This document shows positions 1 to 5,318 of a stretch of 7,418 nucleotides of DNA, one piece after another. The DNA is from Nitrospira sp. (GTDB lineage Bacteria > Nitrospirota > Nitrospiria > Nitrospirales > Nitrospiraceae): assembly GCA_015904075.1 (NCBI GenBank), contig JABMDH010000059.1:1-7418 (forward strand). The letters are read 5' to 3'. The translations under genes were made by a program, and so were the position numbers. The notes below the pieces were generated by a model. That model saw nothing but the letters and a program-made list of their open reading frames with translations. It had not been told where the DNA came from and did no database searches. Numbering within the stretch: position 1 is the first letter of the stretch; every line of letters starts with the position of its first letter.

Positions 1-1
1 C

Positions 2-64
2 CTGGAAGAAGAGGACGAGATCTTAATCGAGTTTAGAAAGGACACGCCAAAGGGCGGCGACTGA
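2..64 (+). CDS. C-terminal tail of an upstream gene (partial, unknown)
   Basis: Reading from base 2 gives an open frame of 20 codons ending in TGA at 62-64. The tail is acidic at first (LEEEDEILIEF) and ends in a basic, glycine-rich stretch (RKDTPKGGD), a common composition for a soluble cytoplasmic protein's end. The frame from base 1 stops at 34-36, so this frame is the better candidate, but it could be open by chance. Too little is present to name a family. Confidence 0.45.
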   Translation: MEEEDEILIEFRKDTPKGGD

Positions 65-190
65 TTACGTGGGTCGTGCGTGACTCGCGAGACTGGCAGA
101 AAAAGCGGGACATGCCAGAAAGTTCATCTTTCCAAGTCGCGCTTGCCCCGCATTTCGCGCGCCTCTCGCTCCAGACATGCTCAGTTCCTG

Positions 191-218
191 CGTTTCACGC
201 CTCACGCCTTACGAAATT
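191..218 (+). repeat. Degenerate CGnnnnn heptamer repeat, copy 1
   Basis: Four consecutive 7-base units each begin with CG: CGTTTCA at 191, CGCCTCA at 198, CGCCTTA at 205 and a decayed CGAAATT at 212. The tract ends three bases before the chosen ATG of the TPR gene, where a Shine-Dalgarno sequence would normally sit. Similar period-7 tracts occur at 3455-3482 and 6330-6364, so this is probably a dispersed intergenic repeat family rather than chance. Confidence 0.5.
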
Positions 219-221
219 CCC

Positions 222-986
222 ATGGCTGACGAGCACAAACATCGAGGGCGGATTTTTCTTCATCGCGGCGATCTCACGCAAGCCCGCGCGGCCTGGGAAG
301 CCGCCGTGGCTGATGACCGGACCGCACACAATCCCCGTGAACTCTCCACCTCGCTCGGCAACCTGGGCAACACCTGCGCCTTGATGCTAGACTTTGCCGC
401 CGCAGAACATTGTTATCGCGAAGTGTTGGACATTCAACGGACGGAAGGCAATCAGCACGCCATCGCCCATACGTTGGCCAATCTCGGCAATCTCCACGTC
501 GGCGCGGACCGCCCGGATAAAGCCCGCCCCTATTACCTTGAAGCCCTGGACCTCTTGCGCGCACTCAACGATGACCGCGCACTCGGCATTCTCTACAACA
601 ACCTGGCGTTGCAAGAGGCGCGCAACGGGGAATGGCAACAGGCAATTGCCTCCTTCACGCAGGCGTTGGATTGCCACCGGGTCGTCGGCAACGAAGAAGG
701 GCTGGCCGTGACCTATAGCCAATTAGGGAAATGTTATCTCGACCAGGGCGATCTGGTCCGGGCCGAACGCTGTCTGAACAATGCGTCGGAACATTACATC
801 AAACTCGGCAACGAGCCGGCGGAGGCTGCGGTGCTTCGGTGGCTGGCCACACTCTATGAAACCCGCCGAGACCTGGTTTCGGCCAAACGCTGCCTGGACC
901 GTGTCGTCGCACTCGACCAGCGCTACCACCTGCCTGAGCTCCCAACGGACTCCGCCCGTCTGACCACACTGCACCACGCCGGGTAG
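222..986 (+). CDS. Tetratricopeptide repeat (TPR) protein
   Basis: A 254-residue protein made almost entirely of TPR helical pairs. Anchor segments recur about every 40 residues: SLGNLGN (44-50), TLANLGN (84-90), ILYNNLAL (123-130), TYSQLGK (164-170) and VLRWLAT (204-210), each followed about 20 residues later by an A-x-x-x-(Y/F/C)-x-x-(A/V)-L helix. A 40-residue spacing is typical of the LGN/kinesin-light-chain type of TPR rather than the canonical 34. Such proteins act as scaffolds for protein-protein contacts; the partner cannot be read here. No signal peptide or membrane segment is seen, so it is likely cytoplasmic. An in-frame ATG at 177 would add 15 residues translated from the heptamer repeat; ATG 222 is preferred because repeat DNA is unlikely to be coding. 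Neither start has a clear Shine-Dalgarno. The gene is followed by a gap of about 195 bases and looks monocistronic. The TPR call is firm; the start is less so. Confidence 0.85.
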   Translation: MADEHKHRGRIFLHRGDLTQARAAWEAAVADDRTAHNPRELSTSLGNLGNTCALMLDFAAAEHCYREVLDIQRTEGNQHAIAHTLANLGNLHVGADRPDKARPYYLEALDLLRALNDDRALGILYNNLALQEARNGEWQQAIASFTQALDCHRVVGNEEGLAVTYSQLGKCYLDQGDLVRAERCLNNASEHYIKLGNEPAEAAVLRWLATLYETRRDLVSAKRCLDRVVALDQRYHLPELPTDSARLTTLHHAG

Positions 987-1030
987 CCGCTCCACTCGCC
1001 GCCCTCGCATCGCTCGACACATTCTATCCT

Positions 1031-1085
1031 CTGTCCAGCATTCTTGTATTTTCCGACAGGCCCTGTCTTTCAAATCGCTGGACAG
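1031..1085. repeat. Nested inverted repeat between two genes
   Basis: A perfect 9-base arm CTGTCCAGC (1031-1039) is matched by its reverse complement GCTGGACAG (1077-1085). The 37-base interval contains a second hairpin, GACAG (1055-1059) and CTGTC (1063-1067), followed by TTT. The outer arms share the CTGTC/GACAG core with the inner one, so alternative pairings are possible. It lies 44 bases after the TPR stop and 96 bases before the PagL-like start. It could end transcription of the first gene, structure the leader of the second, or bind a regulator. A run of seven C follows at 1090-1096. Confidence 0.5.
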
Positions 1086-1181
1086 TATGCCCCCCCGGCT
1101 ACCGTGGAGTCGTCACACCCGGACGCCTGTTGATCAAGTTTCACTGCGCACAAGCCGACAAAGTATTGACCTGGAGACAGC

Positions 1182-1784
1182 ATGGCCCTGCTTGCACGTG
1201 CCTTCATTGTCCTGACGCTCATCCCCTTCCTGATGGCGCCGAGTATTCAGGCCGGCGAGGTCTCGCCAACAATCACCGTCGGCACCCAAGAAGTAGGACT
1301 CACCGCCGGCTATATGTTCTCTCACCGCCTGACCGAGCTACACACGACCAAACAGCATGGCCCGGCGTTGATGCCGTCGTGGATGATGACCCTGACCGAT
1401 CCCATCGGCGACAGCTGGTACCGGGGGCAAGTCTCGATCGGCGCCGAGATGGTCTATCTCCAGTTTCACCAACCGATCCTGACCCATGGCGTCGGCTTCA
1501 CCCCGAGAATTAAGTACACGTTCGTCGCCTTGGGCCGTCTCCGGCCGTATGCGGAATTCACCGGCGGCCCCTTCTGGACCGATCTCGGCGGGAATATCGA
1601 CGAACAGGCCAATGAGTTCAACTTTGTGCTCACAGGAGGCGTGGGCGTGTCCTGGTTTCTCACACCACAACTTGCCGCCAACATCGGCTACCGCTTCCAT
1701 CATATTTCCAACGCCGGAACTGCATTCCCGAATCTTGGGCTGAATGCGAGTCTGCCCTTTGGCGGCTTTTCATTCTATTTCTGA
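1182..1784 (+). CDS. PagL-like acyloxyacyl hydrolase, outer-membrane beta-barrel
   Basis: A 200-residue exported protein. Residues 1-24 form a signal peptide (hydrophobic core about 5-20, cleavage likely after SIQA). The rest alternates like a small beta-barrel and ends in FSFYF, the aromatic C-terminus recognised by the BAM machinery. The diagnostic segment is RFHHISNAGT at 171-180, followed by PNLGLN: this matches the active-site strand of PagL, the lipid A 3-O-deacylase that removes an acyl chain from lipopolysaccharide in the outer leaflet. His174 and Ser176 correspond to the catalytic His and Ser. The catalytic Glu of Pseudomonas PagL lies 12 residues after the Ser; here that position is Asn188. 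GGAG at 1173-1176 sits six bases before ATG 1182 and fixes the start. The lipoprotein gene follows after 13 bases, so the two are probably co-transcribed. The fold assignment is strong; enzymatic activity is inferred and uncertain because of the Asn. Confidence 0.8.
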   Translation: MALLARAFIVLTLIPFLMAPSIQAGEVSPTITVGTQEVGLTAGYMFSHRLTELHTTKQHGPALMPSWMMTLTDPIGDSWYRGQVSIGAEMVYLQFHQPILTHGVGFTPRIKYTFVALGRLRPYAEFTGGPFWTDLGGNIDEQANEFNFVLTGGVGVSWFLTPQLAANIGYRFHHISNAGTAFPNLGLNASLPFGGFSFYF

Positions 1785-1797
1785 GGAGAGGATGATC

Positions 1798-2550
1798 ATG
1801 ACGATGTCTGCCGTTCGTTGGTCGGTCGTAGGGCTCGTTGGGGTTGTGATGTGCAGCATGACCGCATGCACGCGATGGATCGACGTAAAAGCTCCCTCGT
1901 CGAGTCCACAAGAAACTCTCTCTCATGCATTTCCCAGCGATGAACGGGTTCCATTGGTGATGGACACCTTCCGCATGTCGCAGAACGGCACCCCGCAACA
2001 TCCTTCCTCCGAGGCCGAGCGCCGGGTCTTGAATGCTGTCCAGGAAACACGTCTGTTTTCCACGCTCATTCCTCTTGGAGGTGCCGCCACCTCAACCGAG
2101 GGCAAGACGGTCACTGCCCGGATCACATTCGACGAAACGATCGACTCGCATTCAGGGCCCACGGCCTTGAAAGGCATCGTGATCGGCGCCTCCATGTTCC
2201 TCCTGTCGCCGTTCATCGAGCTGGACTACGACTATACGGCGCAGGCGCATCTGGAACTTGAGCGCTGGGACGGACACATCACACACTATGACGCGCGATC
2301 GTCCGGGACCGCTCATTACAATCTGTTCGGCGCCAGTCCGGTCGTGATCAATGAACTGAAGGGACAGGTGATTGAAACCTGTCTGAACGCATTGATGAAT
2401 CAATTGGTGCACGACACACCGTTGTATATGGCAAGCAAGACACCCTTGCCGGCCTCGACGATTCACACGATCACCGTGAAGGCACGACGGCCTGCGATCC
2501 TCCAGGGAGCGCTTCCTGCTATTCCAGTCTCGCAGAATCCGGCTCCTTAA
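1798..2550 (+). CDS. Putative lipoprotein of unknown function
   Basis: A 250-residue protein with an N-terminal hydrophobic segment (about 8-21) ending in MTAC, a plausible if imperfect lipobox (Met at -3), so Cys24 would be lipidated and residue 25 onward anchored to a membrane. The mature part has an N-terminal Ser/Pro-rich linker, an alpha/beta stretch (51-112), a hydrophobic segment LKGIVIGASMFLLSPFI (124-140) that could be a membrane hairpin or a buried strand pair, a beta-rich section (143-175) and a helical C-terminal part (183-205). I do not recognise the family. Three in-frame ATGs lie close together (1792, 1798, 1804); the purine-rich GAGGAGAGG at 1783-1791 overlaps the preceding stop and spaces best to 1798. 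The PagL-like gene ends 13 bases upstream, which suggests one operon and a shared outer-membrane role. The call as an exported lipoprotein is fairly sure; any more specific function would be guesswork. Confidence 0.75.
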   Translation: MTMSAVRWSVVGLVGVVMCSMTACTRWIDVKAPSSSPQETLSHAFPSDERVPLVMDTFRMSQNGTPQHPSSEAERRVLNAVQETRLFSTLIPLGGAATSTEGKTVTARITFDETIDSHSGPTALKGIVIGASMFLLSPFIELDYDYTAQAHLELERWDGHITHYDARSSGTAHYNLFGASPVVINELKGQVIETCLNALMNQLVHDTPLYMASKTPLPASTIHTITVKARRPAILQGALPAIPVSQNPAP

Positions 2551-2779
2551 CCCGCATTTTCGCGAAGGCGTCTACTGCCTCCGCCCGCACACTGCGTCGC
2601 GCATCGCTCGTGAAGCCCATCTCGCACACAACGAGATGGGCCTGCGCCTCCATCGTGCGCGTCACCCTCGCCTCGCTGAGTCGAAGCGGGCTTCCCGAAA
2701 TACGCACGACGAAGAACGCCGCAGCAGGTCGGCTGTGTCTCGGCTTGCAGAGACGGACGATTGCACCAGAAGTAGTCAT
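2519..2779 (-). CDS. Possible small antisense/convergent ORF, or coding-like repeat
   Basis: On the minus strand an 86-codon frame runs from ATG at 2779-2777 to TAG at 2521-2519. About two thirds of third codon positions are G or C, and the C-terminal half (SEARVTRTMEAQ, SDARRSVRAEAVDAFAKMRV) has a believable charged, helical composition. It converges on the lipoprotein gene, overlapping its last 32 bases, and its start lies 57 bases from the divergent small TPR gene. No Shine-Dalgarno is visible, no family is recognised, and a perfect 10-bp palindrome lies inside it, which argues for a non-coding intergenic repeat with open frames. The frame stays open upstream to an ATG at 3001, but that part is the shadow of the TPR gene. 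Treat as tentative. Confidence 0.3.
   Translation of the reverse strand: MTTSGAIVRLCKPRHSRPAAAFFVVRISGSPLRLSEARVTRTMEAQAHLVVCEMGFTSDARRSVRAEAVDAFAKMRVKEPDSARLE
2615..2641. repeat. Perfect 10-bp stem hairpin
   Basis: GCCCATCTCG (2615-2624) and CGAGATGGGC (2632-2641) are exact reverse complements separated by seven bases. The hairpin stands 64 bases past the lipoprotein stop. No T-run follows on either strand, so it is not a standard intrinsic terminator; it may stabilise the operon's 3' end or be the core of an intergenic palindromic element. Confidence 0.6.
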
Positions 2780-2797
2780 GAATAATGAGGGCGACAA

Positions 2798-2806
2798 TGA
2801 TATAGT
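2798..2806 (+). promoter_or_regulatory. Candidate extended -10 promoter for the small TPR operon
   Basis: TGATATAGT fits the extended -10 pattern TGn-TATAAT with one mismatch. Transcription would begin near 2813, giving a leader of about 24 bases that carries GGAGA (2824-2828) at good spacing from ATG 2837. No convincing -35 is present, which extended -10 promoters tolerate. Inferred from pattern only. Confidence 0.35.
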
Positions 2807-2836
2807 GCCGCATCGATACAAACGGAGACACACGTC

Positions 2837-3154
2837 ATGGACATTGATACATTTCGCCTCATGGTCGCCAAACACCCGAAAGGATTTCTCGGCCGGTATG
2901 GCCTCGGCAACAAGATCCTCCAGGAAGGCGGGAGTATTGAGGAAGCCGTCGAACATCTCACGGTCGCCACACAATTGGATCCCACCCATGTCGCGTCTCA
3001 TCTGGCTCTGGGCCGTGCGTTGATCGGATTAGGCAGAACAGCCGACGCGAAACCCATTCTCGCCGCCGGCATCGAGGCCGCACTTTCTGGACGATCCAAT
3101 GGCGGCAAGGATCTGGTACCGGAGATGCAGCAGTTGTTGCGCACCCTGGGATAA
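2837..3154 (+). CDS. Small TPR protein
   Basis: A 105-residue soluble protein with about two TPR units. The first covers roughly residues 16-49 (FLGRYGLGNKIL, then IEEAVEHLTVATQLDP) and the second 50-83 (HVASHLALGRALIGLGR, then ADAKPILAAGIEAA), followed by a short helix to the end (EMQQLLRTLG). The LDP turn between units and the A-x-x-x-L-x-x-(A/G) helices are typical TPR features. There is no signal peptide. GGAGA at 2824-2828, eight bases before the ATG, supports this start. The next small gene begins 28 bases after the stop with its own ribosome-binding site, so the two are likely one transcript. The small size suggests an adaptor or a co-chaperone-like protein; the partner is not evident. 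Confidence 0.8.
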   Translation: MDIDTFRLMVAKHPKGFLGRYGLGNKILQEGGSIEEAVEHLTVATQLDPTHVASHLALGRALIGLGRTADAKPILAAGIEAALSGRSNGGKDLVPEMQQLLRTLG

Positions 3155-3182
3155 ATGCCCCTGTACGAGAAAGGAGTCCCCT

Positions 3183-3383
3183 GTGAATCTCGACGATGCC
3201 AGAAAACGGATTGATACCGCCGTGACCCAATATGGGCAACATGCCGCCCCGGCCATTGACCTCGTGATGGCTGAAGTGCGCTCCGACATGGGAGCCCGCG
3301 CATTCAACGAATTAGTCGAGGAATTCGATCTTGAATTGTTGTACAACATCGCCCCGATGGAATCGGACCATTCCAGCAGTTGA
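3183..3383 (+). CDS. Small conserved-looking protein of unknown function (66 aa)
   Basis: A strong Shine-Dalgarno AAGGAG at 3171-3176 lies six bases before GTG 3183, which fixes this start over upstream in-frame positions that run inside the TPR gene. The 66-residue product is acidic and helical: DDARKRIDTAVTQ (4-16), an Ala/Pro-containing segment (20-30), then EVRSDMGARAFNELVEEFDL (31-50) and a short tail ending in Ser. There is no Cys, signal peptide or membrane segment. Composition and the spaced hydrophobic residues suggest a small helical bundle or a binding partner, perhaps of the TPR protein encoded 28 bases upstream. I do not recognise the family. Confidence 0.7.
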   Translation: MNLDDARKRIDTAVTQYGQHAAPAIDLVMAEVRSDMGARAFNELVEEFDLELLYNIAPMESDHSSS

Positions 3384-3385
3384 AC

Positions 3386-3399
3386 TGCGTGACCACGCA
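3386..3399. repeat. Short palindrome after the 66-residue gene
   Basis: TGCGTG (3386-3391) and CACGCA (3394-3399) are reverse complements around two bases, starting three bases after the TGA. With no T-run it is a poor terminator; it may be a weak stem or a binding site. The rest of 3400-3454 shows no clear promoter. Confidence 0.3.
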
Positions 3400-3454
3400 C
3401 CCATGAGCAGGATAGCCGTGCGCTTCTGGATACTGCTCCAACCCAATCCGCTCG

Positions 3455-3482
3455 CGGTTCACGGTTCACGTCTTACACGTCA
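3455..3482 (+). repeat. Degenerate CGnnnnn heptamer repeat, copy 2
   Basis: Two identical units CGGTTCA at 3455 and 3462 are followed by CGTCTTA at 3469 and a decayed CACGTCA at 3476. The tract ends 12 bases before the glycosyltransferase ATG and replaces any visible Shine-Dalgarno, just as copy 1 does before the TPR gene. Unit length and the CG-n-YT(C/T)A pattern match copy 1. Confidence 0.5.
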
Positions 3483-3494
3483 CATCTTCTAAAC

Positions 3495-4586
3495 ATGCCT
3501 CTGCTCTGGGCTGCGATCTCAGCACACGGATTCGGTCACGCGGCGCAAGTGGTGCCTGTGCTCAATGCCCTGGGCCGGCTCGTTCCCGATCTTCGCGTGC
3601 TGCTGCGAACCATGGTCCCGGCCTCGTTCTTCGAACACCGCCTGACAGTTCCCTGGGAGTTGAGCGCGGTCCAACAGGATATCGGCTGCATTCAGAACGG
3701 CCCGCTGACGATCGATGTGGACGCCACCTGGCGCGCACACCACCGGTTTCACCTCACCTGGGACGACCGGGTACAGGCAGAGGTCCGGGCAATGCGCGCC
3801 GCCCGCCCTGACGTGATCCTGGCCGACACGCCGTACTTAGCCATAGCAGCCGGCGCGCAGGCCGCTTGTCCCACCGTCGCCCTTGTCAGTTTCACCTGGG
3901 ACCTGATTCTCTCGGAATTTCCGGCGCCACCCGACATCGCCGGATCGACGCTACTCCAATCCATTCAACAGGCCTATGCCAAGGCCGATCTCGCGGCCGA
4001 TCTCGCCCTACGCATCACGCCTGCTCCGAAGATGACACTCGATACCGCCTTCATCGACATCGGACCGATTGCCGAGCCGGCAGCCTCAGCCCGCGAGCAC
4101 CTTGCGGCGCTGTTGCAGCTCGCTCCGGGGGAACGGACCGTGCTCATCGGATTCGGCGGGGTACCCCAGGCGTCACTTCCCTTTGAGCAACTTGAACCGC
4201 TGACCGGCTATCGCTTCCTCTTCGACGGGCCCATTCCTTCAAACAGCACTCGCGTCATCTCGACAAAATCTCTGCCGCTCTCATTTAAGACACTGCAGGC
4301 GTCCGTCGATCTCATTCTGACCAAACCGGGATACGGCACCCTCGTTGAAGCCGTCGCACTTGGCATACCGCTCGTCTACGTCCGTCGATATAACTTTGCC
4401 GATGAACAGTCGCTTGTCGACTATCTCCATCGGTATGGACGCGGCGTGGAACTCACCACAGAGGATTTTCTCCTCGGACGATGGAAACCTGCAATCGAAT
4501 CGGCATTCAACCTTCCAAAACCGACAACACCGGCAGCTGCGACAGGAACAGAAGACGCGGCGTCCCGCTTAGCGCGGTTTTTCTGA
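3495..4586 (+). CDS. GT-B glycosyltransferase-like protein, related to L-arabinokinase N-domain
   Basis: A 363-residue soluble protein with the two-lobed GT-B plan. The N-lobe begins LLWAAISAHGFGHAAQ (3-18), where HGFGH is the glycine-rich phosphate-binding loop, and includes ARPDVILADTPYLA (103-116) and VSFTWDLILSEF (131-142). The C-lobe has VLIGFGGVP (216-224) and the nucleotide-sugar signature TKPGYGTLVEAVALGIPLVY (277-296), then VRRYNFADEQ and DFLLGRWKPAIESAF (324-338). HGFGHA, FTWD-x-I-x-x-EF, PGYGT-x-x-EA, VRR-x-x-F-x-(D/E)E and D-(F/L)-L-x-G-x-W-x-P match, from memory, the N-terminal domain of plant L-arabinokinase, whose role is not well defined; the kinase half is absent here. It probably binds a nucleotide sugar or sugar phosphate; donor and acceptor are unknown. 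No signal peptide or membrane anchor is present. The start lacks a Shine-Dalgarno. The family call is good; the reaction is not known. Confidence 0.75.
   Translation: MPLLWAAISAHGFGHAAQVVPVLNALGRLVPDLRVLLRTMVPASFFEHRLTVPWELSAVQQDIGCIQNGPLTIDVDATWRAHHRFHLTWDDRVQAEVRAMRAARPDVILADTPYLAIAAGAQAACPTVALVSFTWDLILSEFPAPPDIAGSTLLQSIQQAYAKADLAADLALRITPAPKMTLDTAFIDIGPIAEPAASAREHLAALLQLAPGERTVLIGFGGVPQASLPFEQLEPLTGYRFLFDGPIPSNSTRVISTKSLPLSFKTLQASVDLILTKPGYGTLVEAVALGIPLVYVRRYNFADEQSLVDYLHRYGRGVELTTEDFLLGRWKPAIESAFNLPKPTTPAAATGTEDAASRLARFF
4565..4582 (+). terminator. Weak terminator-like hairpin at the end of the glycosyltransferase gene
   Basis: CCGC (4565-4568) and GCGG (4574-4577) can pair around five bases and are followed directly by TTTTT (4578-4582). 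GCGG at 4557-4560 could pair with the same CCGC instead. The stem is only four base pairs and lies within the last codons of the gene, so termination is possible but unproven. Confidence 0.25.
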
Positions 4587-4627
4587 CATTCCGCGTCCGA
4601 GCATCCATTCGTATTTCACATATCCTT

Positions 4628-4656
4628 TTGCCCGATCCATCCGGTAGGTATATAGT
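4628..4656 (+). promoter_or_regulatory. Sigma70-type promoter of the ECF sigma operon
   Basis: TTGCCC (4628-4633) and TATAGT (4651-4656) are separated by exactly 17 bases and match -35/-10 consensus at four and five of six positions. The start point would be near 4663, leaving a leader of about 40 bases before ATG 4704. This makes the TTG at 4659 an unlikely start codon. A CCATCC motif at 4637-4642, inside the spacer, resembles the -35 reported for SigK-type sigma factors, so a second, autoregulated promoter is conceivable. Confidence 0.5.
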
Positions 4657-4703
4657 TCTTGTCGTTGACAAACTCGGATCTTCGCACCGGACAGACGACC
4701 GCT

Positions 4704-5318
4704 ATGGATGGTCCATTACAACAGGCACCGCTCACGGCATCGACCATTGATCCCAAACTGATGGCCCGCGTGGCGAAGGGAGACCACCAGGCCTTCAGCC
4801 AGCTCTACGACCAATCCTGCACATTGCTCTACAGCCTGGCCATACGGATTCTCGGCAGCCGTGAGGACGCCGCAGAACTTCTGCAAGAGGTCTATCTCGA
4901 AATCTGGAGAAAGGTCGCGCGCTACGACGTCGGACGAGGCACGCCAATCGCGTGGCTCATCACCCTGACACACAGTCGTGCCATAGACCGATTGCACCTG
5001 CGCGGCGCGCGCCCCCGGCACCAAGCCGGCGAACTGCACACGAGCTCGTTGGCCTCGGCCGGCGCAGACCAGAGTTCCAGCCCATTGGGATCGCACGCAG
5101 ATCAAGAACTCAGGCACCTGGTCAGCAGGGCATGGACTGATTTGCCGCAACCTCAACAGCAGGCCATCGAACTGGCCTATTATGAGGGACTGTCCAGGGC
5201 GGAAATCGCAGCGCGGCTCAATGAGCCGCTGGATACCGTGAAAACACGCATCAAACTGGGCATGTCCAAACTACACGGCGCATTGCGCGGCTATTGGGAG
5301 CAGACCGGCTCGACATGA
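4704..5318 (+). CDS. ECF RNA polymerase sigma factor (SigK-like)
   Basis: A 204-residue sigma-70 family protein of the extracytoplasmic-function group, which directs RNA polymerase to a small stress regulon when released by its anti-sigma factor. Region 2 spans about residues 30-102: FSQLYDQSCTLLYSLAIRIL (31-50), the core-binding DAAELLQEVYLEIW (55-68), and PIAWLITLTHSRAIDRLHLR (81-100) for -10 recognition. A Ser/Ala-rich linker (110-132) leads to region 4 (135-197), with LPQPQQQAIELAYYEGLSRAEIAARL and the DNA-reading helix DTVKTRIKLGMSKL (177-190). The pairing with an RskA-type anti-sigma and the sequence style place it near SigK. ATG 4704 is chosen because it follows the predicted transcription start; its Shine-Dalgarno is poor. 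The stop codon overlaps the next gene's start (ATGA at 5315-5318), so the two are translationally coupled. Confidence 0.9.
   Translation: MDGPLQQAPLTASTIDPKLMARVAKGDHQAFSQLYDQSCTLLYSLAIRILGSREDAAELLQEVYLEIWRKVARYDVGRGTPIAWLITLTHSRAIDRLHLRGARPRHQAGELHTSSLASAGADQSSSPLGSHADQELRHLVSRAWTDLPQPQQQAIELAYYEGLSRAEIAARLNEPLDTVKTRIKLGMSKLHGALRGYWEQTGST

Noticed and set aside
93..118. CTGGCA/TGCCAG hairpin in the 65-221 gap as terminator of the upstream gene
   Set aside because: Six-base stem with a 14-base loop and no T-run; too weak to call.
177..221. ATG 177 as start of the TPR gene, adding 15 residues
   Set aside because: The added codons are translated from the heptamer repeat, no Shine-Dalgarno precedes it, and the TPR pattern starts after ATG 222.
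1090..1096. C7 homopolymer upstream of the outer-membrane gene as a phase-variation tract
   Set aside because: Seven C is short for slippage switching, the base composition is GC-rich, and no promoter elements flank it.
2610..3023. Plus-strand open frame across the intergenic gap into the small TPR gene
   Set aside because: It lacks a ribosome-binding site, has poor composition, and its second half is the TPR gene read in the wrong frame.
4665..4670. Perfect -35 hexamer TTGACA
   Set aside because: No -10 hexamer is found 15-19 bases downstream (the sequence there is GC-rich), so no promoter is called.
4659..4703. TTG 4659 as start of the sigma factor
   Set aside because: It lies upstream of the predicted transcription start of the 4628-4656 promoter and adds residues not part of region 2; ATG 4704 fits better.
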